NCBI GenBank assembly: GCA_028767165.1
Contig: JARACJ010000005.1
Location: 274,572 to 338,571 of the forward strand
Source: Proteobacteria bacterium DTSAM18
GTDB taxonomy: Bacteria; Myxococcota_A; UBA796; GCA-2862545
Reading direction: 5' to 3'
Length of the DNA stretch: 64,000 bases
In this document: positions 36,876-46,668 of the stretch, one piece after another
Layout of the letters: each line of letters starts with the position of its first letter
How positions within the stretch are numbered: position 1 is the stretch's first letter
Translations under genes and position numbers: made by a program
The notes under the pieces: model-generated
Database searches by the model: none
What the model was told of the DNA's origin: nothing
What the model saw: the letters and a program-made list of their open reading frames with translations, nothing else

Positions 36876-37337
36876 AAGCCGGCCGGCTTCTTCGACGGAC
36901 GGACTCGTTCGTCGGTCACATGGCGCCGCCATGCTCCCTCCTCTCGACCGGCCTGCGGCCTGCCCGCCCGTCTATGAATCCAGCTCGTCTTCTTCGGTCC
37001 GCGTGACTCCGTCCCCGCTCCTGGGGTTCTTGGGTGTTGGTGGCCGTACTTTTCGTTTTCCGGAGCTGGCGGATGTCGGGAGTGTGGCTGGCGCATTCCT
37101 GAGAGGGTCTGGATCTGATGGAACGTGCGTTGTCGCGTGGGAAGGGGTCTCGGATCCGGGGCACCGTATCGGCCCGGCTCTGGGGGTTCGCTCCTGGTGT
37201 GGAGCAGGTGGCCTCGGCTTCATCTGATGGCGGCAAACCGCCGTGTGGGTGCAGCACACATGTTCTTGCCCATGTTGTGGCCACCCCACCATGGGCCGCG
37301 GCATAGGGGGGGTACGGTTGTGAATGGAGGAGATCGG
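36876..37337. other. Non-coding leader region before the M16 cluster
   Basis: About 460 bases without a convincing gene. Frames of 98-165 codons on both strands lack normal codon preference and ribosome binding sites. Local T-rich stretches (for example ttggtggccgtacttttcg near 37040) suggest promoter or leader sequence for the first M16 gene. Confidence 0.45.
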
Positions 37338-40247
37338 ATGCTTCGAGTGATGGCGACGGTGGGCCTGCTGGCAGGCGCGACACAGGCACATGCCGGGGGC
37401 GAGTTGTCTGCAAACACGCAGCAGTTCATGCTGCCTTCCGGGCTGAAGGTGCTGTTCCGGCAGGACACCCGGTTTCCCGTGGTCAACGCCGTGGTGGGCA
37501 TCGATGCCGGCTACGCCGAGACGGACGTCGGCAAGGCGCAGGTCGCCCACCTGACGGAGCACCTGTGGTTCCGCATGCCCTGGGGCGAGGGAGAGGTCGG
37601 CGACGCCATCAAGGCGTGGGGCTGCAACTTCAACGCCACCACCGACATGAACCACACGAAGTACTTCAACACCTGCCCCACCGTGGCGGCAGGCCCGATG
37701 CTGGACATGATGTCCACGCTGCTGCTGCAGGGCTTCCCCGGCGTCGACGCGGAGCACGTCGCCCAGGAGCGCCGGATCATCGAGCGCGAGTACCAGCAGC
37801 GTGCCGACACGCCCTTCCGCCTGCCCTACTACGCCTCCATCGAGGCCCTGTACCCCGAAGGCCACCCCTACCACCGCACCGCGCTCGAGATGTCCAACGA
37901 CGGGATCGACGCCCTGGCGCTGACCGACATCCAGGCCTGGCTGGGCGCCTGGTACAAGCCCGACAACGCGGTCCTGGCCCTCTCCGGAGACCTCACCGAA
38001 GTGGAGCTGCTCACCCTGCTCCGCGACCACCTGCCCCCCGAGGCCTTCCACCCGGACCTCACCCGCGATCACCTGCGCCCCTTCCCCCGCGCCGAGGTGG
38101 GCTGGGTGCGCTTCGACGACGACGAGGGCGAGTTCCTCTGGTACGCCGACCCCACCGATCCCACCCGGCCCCTCGCCCAGGGCCGCTGGCCCGACGCGAA
38201 GCACGTGCCCGACCCCGGACCGCTGGCGATGCAGCACCCCGGTCACGTGCGCACGGTCGAGGCCCCCGTCGAGGACGACATGGTGATGGTGGCCTGGTCG
38301 CTGCCCGGCGCCACCCGCACCAACTACTGGTCGCTCGTGCGTGCCGGCTACTACGGAAGCCGTGAGCTGTACGCCACCTTCGAGAACGACAAGACCGTCA
38401 AGGACGCCGGCTGTTTCACCCTGCCCGGCGACGTGGCCTCCTCGATCCTCTGCCTCGCCAACGTCAAGGACAACGCCGACCGCGACAAGGTCCGGCAGGC
38501 CCTCCTCGACAGCTTCGGCAGCACGAGCCTCAGCGAGGATCAGAAGGAACGCCTGAGCAAGTCCTGGAGCGACGGTGACGGGGGCGTGTTCGAGATGGAC
38601 ACCGCCACCACCGGGGCCCTGGCCGAGAACGTCGCCTACACCATGATGACCGACTCGGCCTCCTACGACGCCACCAAGCGGTCCACCTCCGCCTCGAGCG
38701 GCATGGCCCGCATCAAGAGCTACGTGGGCGACTTCATGACCCCGGAGCGGGCCATCACCGTCATGGCCACCCGCCGGGAGGACAGCGACCTCGCGGCCGG
38801 CGCGGAGGGCAGCTCCTCGAGCGCCAACACGACCTTCCGGGCGGATCTGCCCGCGGTCACCGAGCTGTCGGCCTGGTCGATGTACGAGGAGGCGCGACGC
38901 ACCGAGCACAAGGGCGGTCTGGATCTGCTCACCGTGCCCGTGCCCGGCCTGAAGAAGATCTTCTACACGCTCACCTTCCCCCGCTTCGACGACGGCTTCG
39001 AAGGCGCCCTGGACGCCATGATCCATCGGGCCCACTTCGAGCCCGACAAGAAGGTCGGCAAGGAGTACCAGAGCTGGCGCCGCACCCCCGTGCGGGTCCG
39101 TCGCAACTACGACCGCGACTACAGCGCCCTGTGGAACGCCTGGAACCGGTTCCCGAAGAACGCCGAGTACATCATGCGCTTCTTCGCGCCGTACCTGGTG
39201 GTCGAGCCCTCCAAGCCGATGAGCAAGGCCGAGCGCAAGGACTGGGACGACGATGTCATCGCCGGCTGGCGCAAGGCCGCCTACTGGGAGCGCCAGTGGA
39301 TCTGGCAGGCGCTGACCGGCACCGACGCGCCCCTCGGCTACCTGCCGTCCCACATGGACGCCGCGCAGGCGCTGTCGTCCGAGGATCTCACCTCCTACTG
39401 GTCCCGCCGGTTCAGCCCCGATGGCGCCACGCTCGTGGCCGTGGGCGCCGTGAACCACGACGACATCGACAAGGCCATCCAGGAGTGGTTCTGGGAGTTC
39501 ACCGACAGCGAGCGCCCCGAGCGTCCCGAGGACACCCGCACCGCCGAGGCCACCCCCTGGAACGGCGCACGCAAGGTGGCCCTCGTGACCTCCGACGCCG
39601 AGCGCTCCACCGTGGACGTCCGGATGTACTGCCCCCTCGCCCGTCACGACGGCGAGGACTGGGCCGGCCGCTTCGGTCGCTGGATGGTGAGCGATCAGGC
39701 CAACAAGGCCCTGTACCGCTCCGTGCGCCAGGAGACCGGCATCGCCTACACCCCCTACGCCTACGCATGGCCCTTCCAGGGTGAGCACCTGCTCGCCATG
39801 GGCGCCACGAGCGCACCCGAGGACGTGGCCGAGCTCGTGGGCCACATGCACGACGCGGTCTCCGGGCTGTCGGAGGCCCCGGACGAGACCGACCTCGAGG
39901 CCGGCCGCCGGCTGTACTTCCACCAGCAGCAGACCCGCCTGACCTCCCTGCTCGCCACCAACGACGTCAGCGTGCGTGAGGGCGCCAAGGGACTGCAGCC
40001 CGACGAGATCACGCTGCACGGCAGCATGCTGCAGGCGGTCACGCCCGCGGACGTGTCGGCCCTCGCCTCCCCCTGCGGCGGCCACGAGGTGGTGGTCGTG
40101 GAAGGCTCGGAAGAGGGCCTGAAGGTGGTGGAGGCCCAGCTCGGCGACGCCACCTGGCTCGACTGGCGCGCGCTGCACCTGGCGCGCATCGAGACGTTCT
40201 ACCCGAAGCGTCTCGCCAAGGAGACCAAGAAGGTGGACCGGAACTGA
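37338..40247 (+). CDS. Secreted M16 metallopeptidase, paralogue 1 (active motif)
   Basis: A 969-residue exported peptidase with signal MLRVMATVGLLAGATQAHA. N-terminal M16 half: FMLPSGLKVLFRQDTRFPVV and the inverted zinc motif H71-L-T-E74-H75, followed about 70-76 residues later by QERRIIERE with the third ligand. The C-terminal half has the substrate-binding R797 and Y804 (SVRQETGIAYTP). The four-domain length matches pitrilysin/M16A-C clamshell enzymes. All catalytic elements are present. ATG 37338 follows GGAGGAG. It is the first of three consecutive paralogues with identical motif position (residue 71). It probably degrades peptides in the periplasm or outside the cell. Confidence 0.88.
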   Translation: MLRVMATVGLLAGATQAHAGGELSANTQQFMLPSGLKVLFRQDTRFPVVNAVVGIDAGYAETDVGKAQVAHLTEHLWFRMPWGEGEVGDAIKAWGCNFNATTDMNHTKYFNTCPTVAAGPMLDMMSTLLLQGFPGVDAEHVAQERRIIEREYQQRADTPFRLPYYASIEALYPEGHPYHRTALEMSNDGIDALALTDIQAWLGAWYKPDNAVLALSGDLTEVELLTLLRDHLPPEAFHPDLTRDHLRPFPRAEVGWVRFDDDEGEFLWYADPTDPTRPLAQGRWPDAKHVPDPGPLAMQHPGHVRTVEAPVEDDMVMVAWSLPGATRTNYWSLVRAGYYGSRELYATFENDKTVKDAGCFTLPGDVASSILCLANVKDNADRDKVRQALLDSFGSTSLSEDQKERLSKSWSDGDGGVFEMDTATTGALAENVAYTMMTDSASYDATKRSTSASSGMARIKSYVGDFMTPERAITVMATRREDSDLAAGAEGSSSSANTTFRADLPAVTELSAWSMYEEARRTEHKGGLDLLTVPVPGLKKIFYTLTFPRFDDGFEGALDAMIHRAHFEPDKKVGKEYQSWRRTPVRVRRNYDRDYSALWNAWNRFPKNAEYIMRFFAPYLVVEPSKPMSKAERKDWDDDVIAGWRKAAYWERQWIWQALTGTDAPLGYLPSHMDAAQALSSEDLTSYWSRRFSPDGATLVAVGAVNHDDIDKAIQEWFWEFTDSERPERPEDTRTAEATPWNGARKVALVTSDAERSTVDVRMYCPLARHDGEDWAGRFGRWMVSDQANKALYRSVRQETGIAYTPYAYAWPFQGEHLLAMGATSAPEDVAELVGHMHDAVSGLSEAPDETDLEAGRRLYFHQQQTRLTSLLATNDVSVREGAKGLQPDEITLHGSMLQAVTPADVSALASPCGGHEVVVVEGSEEGLKVVEAQLGDATWLDWRALHLARIETFYPKRLAKETKKVDRN

Positions 40248-40289
40248 CGCCCTCCGAGGCGTTCGCCCGGCTTCCGCATCCCATGCATC

Positions 40290-40316
40290 CGCCCCGTGGT
40301 CCCTGGCCACGGGGCG
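40290..40316 (+). terminator. Hairpin between M16 paralogues 1 and 2
   Basis: A perfect 10-bp stem cgccccgtgg (40290-40299) with 40307-40316, followed by TTCT, 43 bases after the stop. It suggests the paralogues can be transcribed separately. Confidence 0.7.
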
Positions 40317-40455
40317 TTCTCCTGGGCATTGCCAACGACGGACCCTCGCTTTCATGACCAGGGGCTGCCTGTCCGCTGGAGGTTGCGTACAGTCTCTCGC
40401 AGCCCCCTTCCGATGCTGCTACCCTCCGGTCCCAGACATTCCCCGCGGAGCCCCC

Positions 40456-43440
40456 ATGCGTCGATGGTCCCTGATGGCAGCCCTCTTGATCGGTACCTCG
40501 GCCAGGGCAGAGCTCGGGGAGCTGACCGTGGCGATCCACCACATGCAGCTGCCGTCGGGGCTCAAGGTGATCCACCGTCGGGACACACGGTTTCCGGTGG
40601 TCCATGGCGCGGTCGGGATCAACGCCGGCAGCGCCGGCGCGCCCGAGGGCATCAGCCAGGTCGCCCACCTCACCGAGCACCTGTGGTTCCGCAGCGACAT
40701 GGGCGAGGGCGAGCTGTGGGACGTCATCGACGCGCAGGCCTGCAACCGCAACGCCTACACGAGCCTCCACCACACGGTCTTCTGGAACACCTGTCCATCG
40801 GTCGTGGCCAGCGACATGGTCGAACGCCTGGCCACCCTGCTGCAGGGCGAGCTGTCGTCCCTGCAGCCCGAGCACATCGCCCAGGAACAGCGGATCATCG
40901 AGCGGGAGCAACGGCTGAGGGACGACAGCGCGGCCGGACGCGTCTACGACCAGAACTCGGAGTACCTGTGGCCCAAGGGACACCCGCTCCACCGCACCCA
41001 CGCCGAGCAGCAGGCCTCGGGCATCGACCGGATCACCCTCGACGACGTGGATGCCTGGCTCGCCGCCGAGTACCGGCCCGAGAACGCCGTGCTCGCCCTT
41101 TCCGGCGATCTGACCCGCAAGGACGTGTTCGAGCTGCTTCGAGACCACCTTCCGCCTCGGTTCATCCACCCGGACCTCACGCGGGAGCACCTCAAGACCT
41201 TCCGCAAGGTCGACGTGGCCTACGCCAACTATGACGCCTGCGAAGACCTGGGTGACGACGAGGAGTGTCTGGCCGACGACCTGCAGGAGGTCGTCTGGTA
41301 CGAGGATCCCCACAACCCCGGGCAGCCCCTGGCACGCCCCGCCTGGCCCACCCAGGATCTGATGCGCGACGCGCGCCCCCTGCCGGTGCCCCCGCAGGAA
41401 GGACGACCCGTGATCCCGGTGGCCGACGAGCACGACAGCCTGATGATCGGTTGGACCCTGCCGCCCGCACACCGCTCCAACTACTGGCCCCTGAAGCGGG
41501 TGGCCTACTACGCCAACATCGCTCTCTGGACGGCGTTCCGGAACGACGACGACGTCATCTCGTTCGGCTGCCAGACCGACGAGGGCGCGGAAGGAAGCGC
41601 GCTGCTGTGCACCCTCGAGCTGGCGGACGACGCGAAGGTCGACAAGATCGACGACCGCGTCCGCGGCATGTTCGGCACGCGTGACTTCACCACCACGCAG
41701 TCGGAGTGGCTGTCCTCGGCCTGGAAGGGAGGCAGCCGGTTCAACATGTGGGCGCTCGATCTGGCCGACGCCGACGAGCTCAGCGCGGCGATCGAGTACA
41801 TCCTCACCACGGGGTCGAGCGCCTATCAGAGCTCCAAGGGGCTGACCGGCGCATCGAGCGGCGTCCCCCGGATGAAGAGCTACATCACGCACCACATGAC
41901 CGAAGCCCGCGCCGTGTCCCTGCTGCTCGAGGCCCGTGAGACCTCACTCGCCGCTGACGGTCAGGACGGACGGATCGCCTCCTCGAAGGTCGCCCCCACA
42001 TCCCCGCTTCCCTCGATCGAGGGCCAGGACACCTTCTCCTTCTTCGCCGACGCCGAGTCCACCCGGATGGCGGGTGATCTCAGGTTGCTCACGCTGCCCC
42101 TGGATGGACCCCACCGAGGCTCCTACAGCCTGGTGTTTCCGCGGGACGACGACGGCTACCACGGCGCCCTCGACACCATGATCTTCTGGGCCCACCTCGA
42201 CCCCGACAAGAAGGACATGAAGGACTACGTCACCGTCTACCAGGACACCTGGTGGGGCTACAGGATCACCGAATACACCGGCCAGTGGGTCCCGATGCGC
42301 TTGACGGACAGCCACATCACCATGTCGAGCATGTGGATCGGGGGCGGTCGCACCTCCGAATTCGTCGCCCGCTTCTTCATGCCCTACCTGCTCCATCCGA
42401 CCCTCAAGCCGATGACGAAGAAGGAGAAGAAGCGCTGGGACGACCGACTCGTGCGGTCCTGGCGCGGAAAGGGCTACTGGACCTCCCAGTGGGCATGGCA
42501 GAAGCTCAGCGGGGAGACCCGTGCCATGGGCATCACGCCCGAAGACGTCCAGGCCGTCCTCGAGCTCGATCCCGAGGTCATCGAGGCCCGCTGGGAGACC
42601 CTGCTCAACCCCGCACGGGCCACCCTCGTCGCCGTGGGAGAGGTGAACGACGACGAGCTGCAGACGGCCGTGAAGGAGTGGATGTGGGAGTTCACCGCCC
42701 TCGACCGCCCGGAGATCACCGACGTGCCCTTCCCCGCCCCTCCGGAGACCTGGGGTACGGGCCGGCACCTGGCCCTGGTGCCCGAGGAAGGCGCGACCAG
42801 CAATGTGAGCGTCTCCCTCACGTGCCCCCTCGCCGACAGCCTGTCCAAGAGCAGCCAGAACACCTTCGCCCACAACTACCTGGCGGAGTCCGTCCGCAAC
42901 GCCATGTTCGACCAGATCCGTCAGGAGAAGGGCCTGGCGTATACCCCCGGGGCCTTCTCATGGCGCCTCGAGGGGCGCGCCATCCTGAACCTGCGAGCCG
43001 TGGTGGCCCCAGAGGACGCCCTCGAGACCCTCGAGATCTTCCAGGACATCCTCTCGGGTGCCCGTGAACCGGTGTCGCCGGTGCTCCTCGAGGCCGGTCG
43101 CCGTCGGCACTTCCACGCCCAGCAGACCTACATGAGCTCGATGCTGGCCTCGGAGTCCATGGCCCAGCAGGGCGCGGCGAAGGGCTTGGACCTGCAGCGT
43201 CTCGCCAGGCCCGCCTCCGAGCTGATGGAGGTGACGTCCGCCCACCTGCAGGCCGCCATCGCCCCCTGCCAGGGCCACGAGGTGATCACGCTCTCCGGCG
43301 CCCGCACCCAGCTCGACGCCCTGCAGGCCGAGCTCGGCATGGAGGCCGACGTCATCGACTGGAAGGAGGACTTCCTGCAGCGCATCGAGACCCACTACCC
43401 CAAGCGGCTCGCCAAGGAACGCAAGCGGCTCGAGCGCTGA
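40456..43440 (+). CDS. Secreted M16 metallopeptidase, paralogue 2 (active motif)
   Basis: A 994-residue exported peptidase with signal MRRWSLMAALLIGTSARA. The zinc motif is H71-L-T-E74-H75 in VAHLTEHLWFR, with the third ligand in QEQRIIERE. The C-terminal half keeps R822 and Y829 (QIRQEKGLAYTP). It is longer than the neighbours through inserts such as YDACEDLGDDEECLADD, which adds Cys residues. Both halves align with paralogues 1 and 3 over the whole length. ATG 40456 directly precedes the signal peptide; the upstream site GCGGAG is modest. Predicted catalytically competent. Confidence 0.87.
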   Translation: MRRWSLMAALLIGTSARAELGELTVAIHHMQLPSGLKVIHRRDTRFPVVHGAVGINAGSAGAPEGISQVAHLTEHLWFRSDMGEGELWDVIDAQACNRNAYTSLHHTVFWNTCPSVVASDMVERLATLLQGELSSLQPEHIAQEQRIIEREQRLRDDSAAGRVYDQNSEYLWPKGHPLHRTHAEQQASGIDRITLDDVDAWLAAEYRPENAVLALSGDLTRKDVFELLRDHLPPRFIHPDLTREHLKTFRKVDVAYANYDACEDLGDDEECLADDLQEVVWYEDPHNPGQPLARPAWPTQDLMRDARPLPVPPQEGRPVIPVADEHDSLMIGWTLPPAHRSNYWPLKRVAYYANIALWTAFRNDDDVISFGCQTDEGAEGSALLCTLELADDAKVDKIDDRVRGMFGTRDFTTTQSEWLSSAWKGGSRFNMWALDLADADELSAAIEYILTTGSSAYQSSKGLTGASSGVPRMKSYITHHMTEARAVSLLLEARETSLAADGQDGRIASSKVAPTSPLPSIEGQDTFSFFADAESTRMAGDLRLLTLPLDGPHRGSYSLVFPRDDDGYHGALDTMIFWAHLDPDKKDMKDYVTVYQDTWWGYRITEYTGQWVPMRLTDSHITMSSMWIGGGRTSEFVARFFMPYLLHPTLKPMTKKEKKRWDDRLVRSWRGKGYWTSQWAWQKLSGETRAMGITPEDVQAVLELDPEVIEARWETLLNPARATLVAVGEVNDDELQTAVKEWMWEFTALDRPEITDVPFPAPPETWGTGRHLALVPEEGATSNVSVSLTCPLADSLSKSSQNTFAHNYLAESVRNAMFDQIRQEKGLAYTPGAFSWRLEGRAILNLRAVVAPEDALETLEIFQDILSGAREPVSPVLLEAGRRRHFHAQQTYMSSMLASESMAQQGAAKGLDLQRLARPASELMEVTSAHLQAAIAPCQGHEVITLSGARTQLDALQAELGMEADVIDWKEDFLQRIETHYPKRLAKERKRLER

Positions 43441-43691
43441 GTCCCTGCCCCTCCGAGACCCCTGCGGTACCCGCCACACCGGGTCCACAGGACAGGTTCG
43501 AGCGACCAGACCGACCGATGCACACCGGGCACGTACACATCCCGTTGGCGCATCGATCGCGCTGCGTCCGGGCAAAGCGGGCGTCCTTCCCCTCAAGGGC
43601 CGAAAAACCGTCGCCAGTGGCCCGAGCGACACTTTCATGACAGTTCATGTCCGGGGTAGAACGTACGCGACCCAACCCCCCAGGAGTCGCG

Positions 43692-46601
43692 ATGATCCGC
43701 TCCACCCTGCTCTGCGCGCTGGCAGGTCTGATCGGCACGTCCGCTACCGCCGGCGAGCTTTCCCCCAAGGTCCACCAGTTCCTGATGCCGTCGGGCCTCA
43801 AGATCGTCTACCGCCAGGACACCCGCTACCCGGTGGTCAACATGGTGGTCGGCGTCGACACCGGCCTGTCCGACGCCAAGCCGTCCCAGGCACAGGTTCC
43901 CCACCTCGCCCAGCACCTGTGGTTCCGCTCCTCCCACAAGGGCCAGGAGGGCGAGGTCCGCGAGGTCTTCGACCGCATGAGCTGCGAGGCCACCGCCTTC
44001 ACCAGCGCCGACCACACCGTGTTCCAGTCGGCCTGTCCCTCCGCCATGGTCACCAACCAGGCGGCCCTGATGAGCACCCTGCTCAGCGGCAACATCAACG
44101 GCCTCACCTACGAGCACGAGCAGAAGGAGAAGGCCGCCATCCGCCAGGAGATGGACACCATCAGCGACGGCTCCACGCCCTCGCTTCAGTACGCCGCCTT
44201 CGAGGCCCTGTACGAAGACGACCACCCCTACCACGCCCTCGGCGCGGCGATGCTCGACAACCACCTCAACGACCTGAGCGCCATCGACGCCCAGGTGTGG
44301 GTCAGCCGCCAGTTCCGCGCGGACAACACCGTGGTGGCGATCTCCGGTGACCTGTCCCAGGAGCAGGCGCTGTCGCTGCTCCGCGACAAGCTGCCCGCCT
44401 ACGCGTTCCTGCGGGGCCTGAAGTCCTCCGACATCAAGGAGTTCCCCAAGAGCGCCTTCAACTGGATCGACTTCGAGAGCGACGAGGGCACGTTCGCGTG
44501 GTTCGCCAACCCGGACAACCCCTCCGAGCCGCTCCCCAAGGAGTACTGGGCCCCACCGAGCCACAGCACCGATCCCGCCCCCGGCCAGCTCCCCCGGGGC
44601 GATCGCACGGTCACGGTCGACGCCGCGCTCACCCACACCTCCCTGGTGGTCACCTGGGACCTGCCCCCCACCAGCCGCACCAACTACTGGCCCCAGCGCC
44701 ACATCGCCGCGTTCGTCCAGCAGGACATGAACGAGCGGCTGGCCGGCGGCAACGAGTTCAAGAACGCCACCTGCAGCACCCGCCTGGGCGCCGAGGCCTC
44801 CGCCCTCACCTGCGTCGTCGGCCTGCACTCCGGCGCCGACCCCGACAAGGTCCGCGGCAAGGTCCTCGACCTGTACGGTGACGAGGAGCTCTCCACCACG
44901 CAGAAGGAGCTGCTCGAGACGGTCTGGAAGTCCAAGGGCCACCTGCTCGACGTCCAGGGTGGCGCCAGCAGCGCCGACGTCCTGTCCGACAGCGTCGTCT
45001 TCACCCTGCTCACGGGCTCCGCGGGCCTCGACGCCAGCCACAAGGCCGCCACGGTCTCGAGCGGCACCAGCCGCATGAAGAACTACCTGCAGCTGTACCT
45101 CACCCCCGAGCGGGCCGTCACCGTCACCGCCGTGCCCGCACGCACCCCCGATGGCGTCGCCTCGAAGGTCACCTCCACCCTCGGAGGCCAGGCGAGCACC
45201 CTGCCCGCCATCGACGCGAAGAGCGGCGCGTTCGACTACCTCTCCGCGGCCAGCAGCAAGGATCACCGCTCCGGCGTCACCCTGCACACGGTGCCCATGG
45301 AAGGCCACGACCAGGCGCTGTTCACCCTCGCGTTCAGCCGCTTCGACGACGGCTTCAAGGGCGCCCTCGACGACATGATCCTGCGGGCCCACCTGCAGCC
45401 CCACTCCAAGGACACCGCCGAGTTCCTGTGGGGCCGCAAGAAGTCCTACACCCTGCCCATCGCCCACACCGACGCCTACACCGCCCTGCAGGTGCACGTG
45501 GAAGACGCCGACACCGGCCCCGATCTGTCGATGCGGCAGCTGCTTCCGTTCCTGCTGCACCCGCCCACCAAGCCGATGCCCAAGGCCGAACAGCAGGCCT
45601 GGGAGGACGACGTCCTCGAGCGCTGGCGCCATCCCTCCTACTGGACCACCCAGTGGCTTCAGAACACGTTCTCCGGCACCGACGAGCAGCTCGGCTACGG
45701 CGCGATGGAGATGATGGCGGCCCTCAACGTGTCCAAGGACGTCCTGCTGGGCCACTTCGAGCGTCGCTTCAGCCCCGCCAACGCCACCTTCCTCGCCATC
45801 GGCGACGTCGACGAGAAGAGCGTCACCAAGGCGGCCGACGCCTGGTGGTCCAAGTGGCAGAAGGCCAACCCGAGCACCCCGCCCCAGCAGGCATCCGACC
45901 GCTCCTCCACGTGGGGTGGCGGCAAGCACGTCGTGCTCGTGCCCGTCGACTCCACCGCCTCCGAGGTCGAGGTGTCGCTCATCTGCCCGATCAAGCCCCT
46001 GCCCACCACCCGCCACGCCAGCTCCTTCGCCCAGAGCGTCGTCGCCGGCAGCGCGGCCGCCGACTTCGACGCGCGGATGCAGGAGGCGCTCGGCGTGTCC
46101 TTCTCCGTCGAGGGTGGCGTGCAGTCCCTGCCCGGTGGGGATGCCCTGGTCATCACGGCCACCGCCTCACCTCGCCATGTGGGCCAGGTGATCGACGCCG
46201 CGGGCCAGGTGTTCGACAACCCCGTCGCCGGGGTCACCCCCGAGTCCCTCGACGCCGACCGTCGCCAGTACTTCCACCAGCAGCAGGCCCGCATCACCTC
46301 CGTGAGCTCGGCCTTCCAGATGCACGAGGACATCGCGGGCACGGGCGGCAGCCTGTCCCAGGCCGCCCTGTTCGGCAGCCACCTGCTCTCCGTGGGCATG
46401 GGCGAGCTGCAGAAGGTGGCGGCGCCCTGCGCCGGCAACCAGGTCATCATGGTCGAGGGCGGTCTCAAGCACCTGCAGCGCGTGGAGCGCGATCTCGTGT
46501 CCCGCCCCACCTGGCTGGACTGGCAGGAGAGCTACCTCGACCGCGTCGCCGCGCAGATGCCCCAGCACTGGGAGCGCGAGAAGGAGCGCCTCGCGGACTG
46601 A
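43692..46601 (+). CDS. M16-family protein, paralogue 3 (predicted pseudopeptidase)
   Basis: A 969-residue exported protein with signal MIRSTLLCALAGLIGTSATA and the same four-domain architecture. The zinc motif reads H71-L-A-Q74-H75: both metal-binding His remain but the catalytic base Glu is Gln (codon CAG at 43911-43913). The distal acidic motif is EKAAIRQE. In the C-terminal half the Arg/Tyr substrate pair is lost (DARMQEALGVSF, with M796 and F804 in the aligned places). It may therefore bind but not cleave, or act as a partner of paralogues 1 and 2, as in heterodimeric M16B enzymes. AGGAG precedes the ATG. Confidence 0.85.
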   Translation: MIRSTLLCALAGLIGTSATAGELSPKVHQFLMPSGLKIVYRQDTRYPVVNMVVGVDTGLSDAKPSQAQVPHLAQHLWFRSSHKGQEGEVREVFDRMSCEATAFTSADHTVFQSACPSAMVTNQAALMSTLLSGNINGLTYEHEQKEKAAIRQEMDTISDGSTPSLQYAAFEALYEDDHPYHALGAAMLDNHLNDLSAIDAQVWVSRQFRADNTVVAISGDLSQEQALSLLRDKLPAYAFLRGLKSSDIKEFPKSAFNWIDFESDEGTFAWFANPDNPSEPLPKEYWAPPSHSTDPAPGQLPRGDRTVTVDAALTHTSLVVTWDLPPTSRTNYWPQRHIAAFVQQDMNERLAGGNEFKNATCSTRLGAEASALTCVVGLHSGADPDKVRGKVLDLYGDEELSTTQKELLETVWKSKGHLLDVQGGASSADVLSDSVVFTLLTGSAGLDASHKAATVSSGTSRMKNYLQLYLTPERAVTVTAVPARTPDGVASKVTSTLGGQASTLPAIDAKSGAFDYLSAASSKDHRSGVTLHTVPMEGHDQALFTLAFSRFDDGFKGALDDMILRAHLQPHSKDTAEFLWGRKKSYTLPIAHTDAYTALQVHVEDADTGPDLSMRQLLPFLLHPPTKPMPKAEQQAWEDDVLERWRHPSYWTTQWLQNTFSGTDEQLGYGAMEMMAALNVSKDVLLGHFERRFSPANATFLAIGDVDEKSVTKAADAWWSKWQKANPSTPPQQASDRSSTWGGGKHVVLVPVDSTASEVEVSLICPIKPLPTTRHASSFAQSVVAGSAAADFDARMQEALGVSFSVEGGVQSLPGGDALVITATASPRHVGQVIDAAGQVFDNPVAGVTPESLDADRRQYFHQQQARITSVSSAFQMHEDIAGTGGSLSQAALFGSHLLSVGMGELQKVAAPCAGNQVIMVEGGLKHLQRVERDLVSRPTWLDWQESYLDRVAAQMPQHWEREKERLAD

Positions 46602-46625
46602 CGTCCCCGCGACCGCGCCTCGTCC

Positions 46626-46654
46626 GCCCCCGCCGGCCCCTCGCCGGTGGGGGC
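46626..46654. terminator. Terminator between M16 paralogue 3 and mgtE
   Basis: gcccccgccgg (46626-46636) pairs with 46644-46654 with one G-U wobble, between convergent genes, followed by TCTTCGTC. Confidence 0.75.
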
Positions 46655-46668
46655 GTCTTCGTCGGGGG

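Noticed and set aside
36916..37413. 165-codon minus-strand frame before the M16 cluster
   Set aside because: Pro/Arg/Thr/Ser-rich shadow composition, no ribosome site, and it overlaps the start of the first M16 gene.
43635..46016. 793-codon minus-strand frame
   Set aside because: Antisense to the third M16 gene; Gly/Val/Leu-rich composition is typical of shadow frames.
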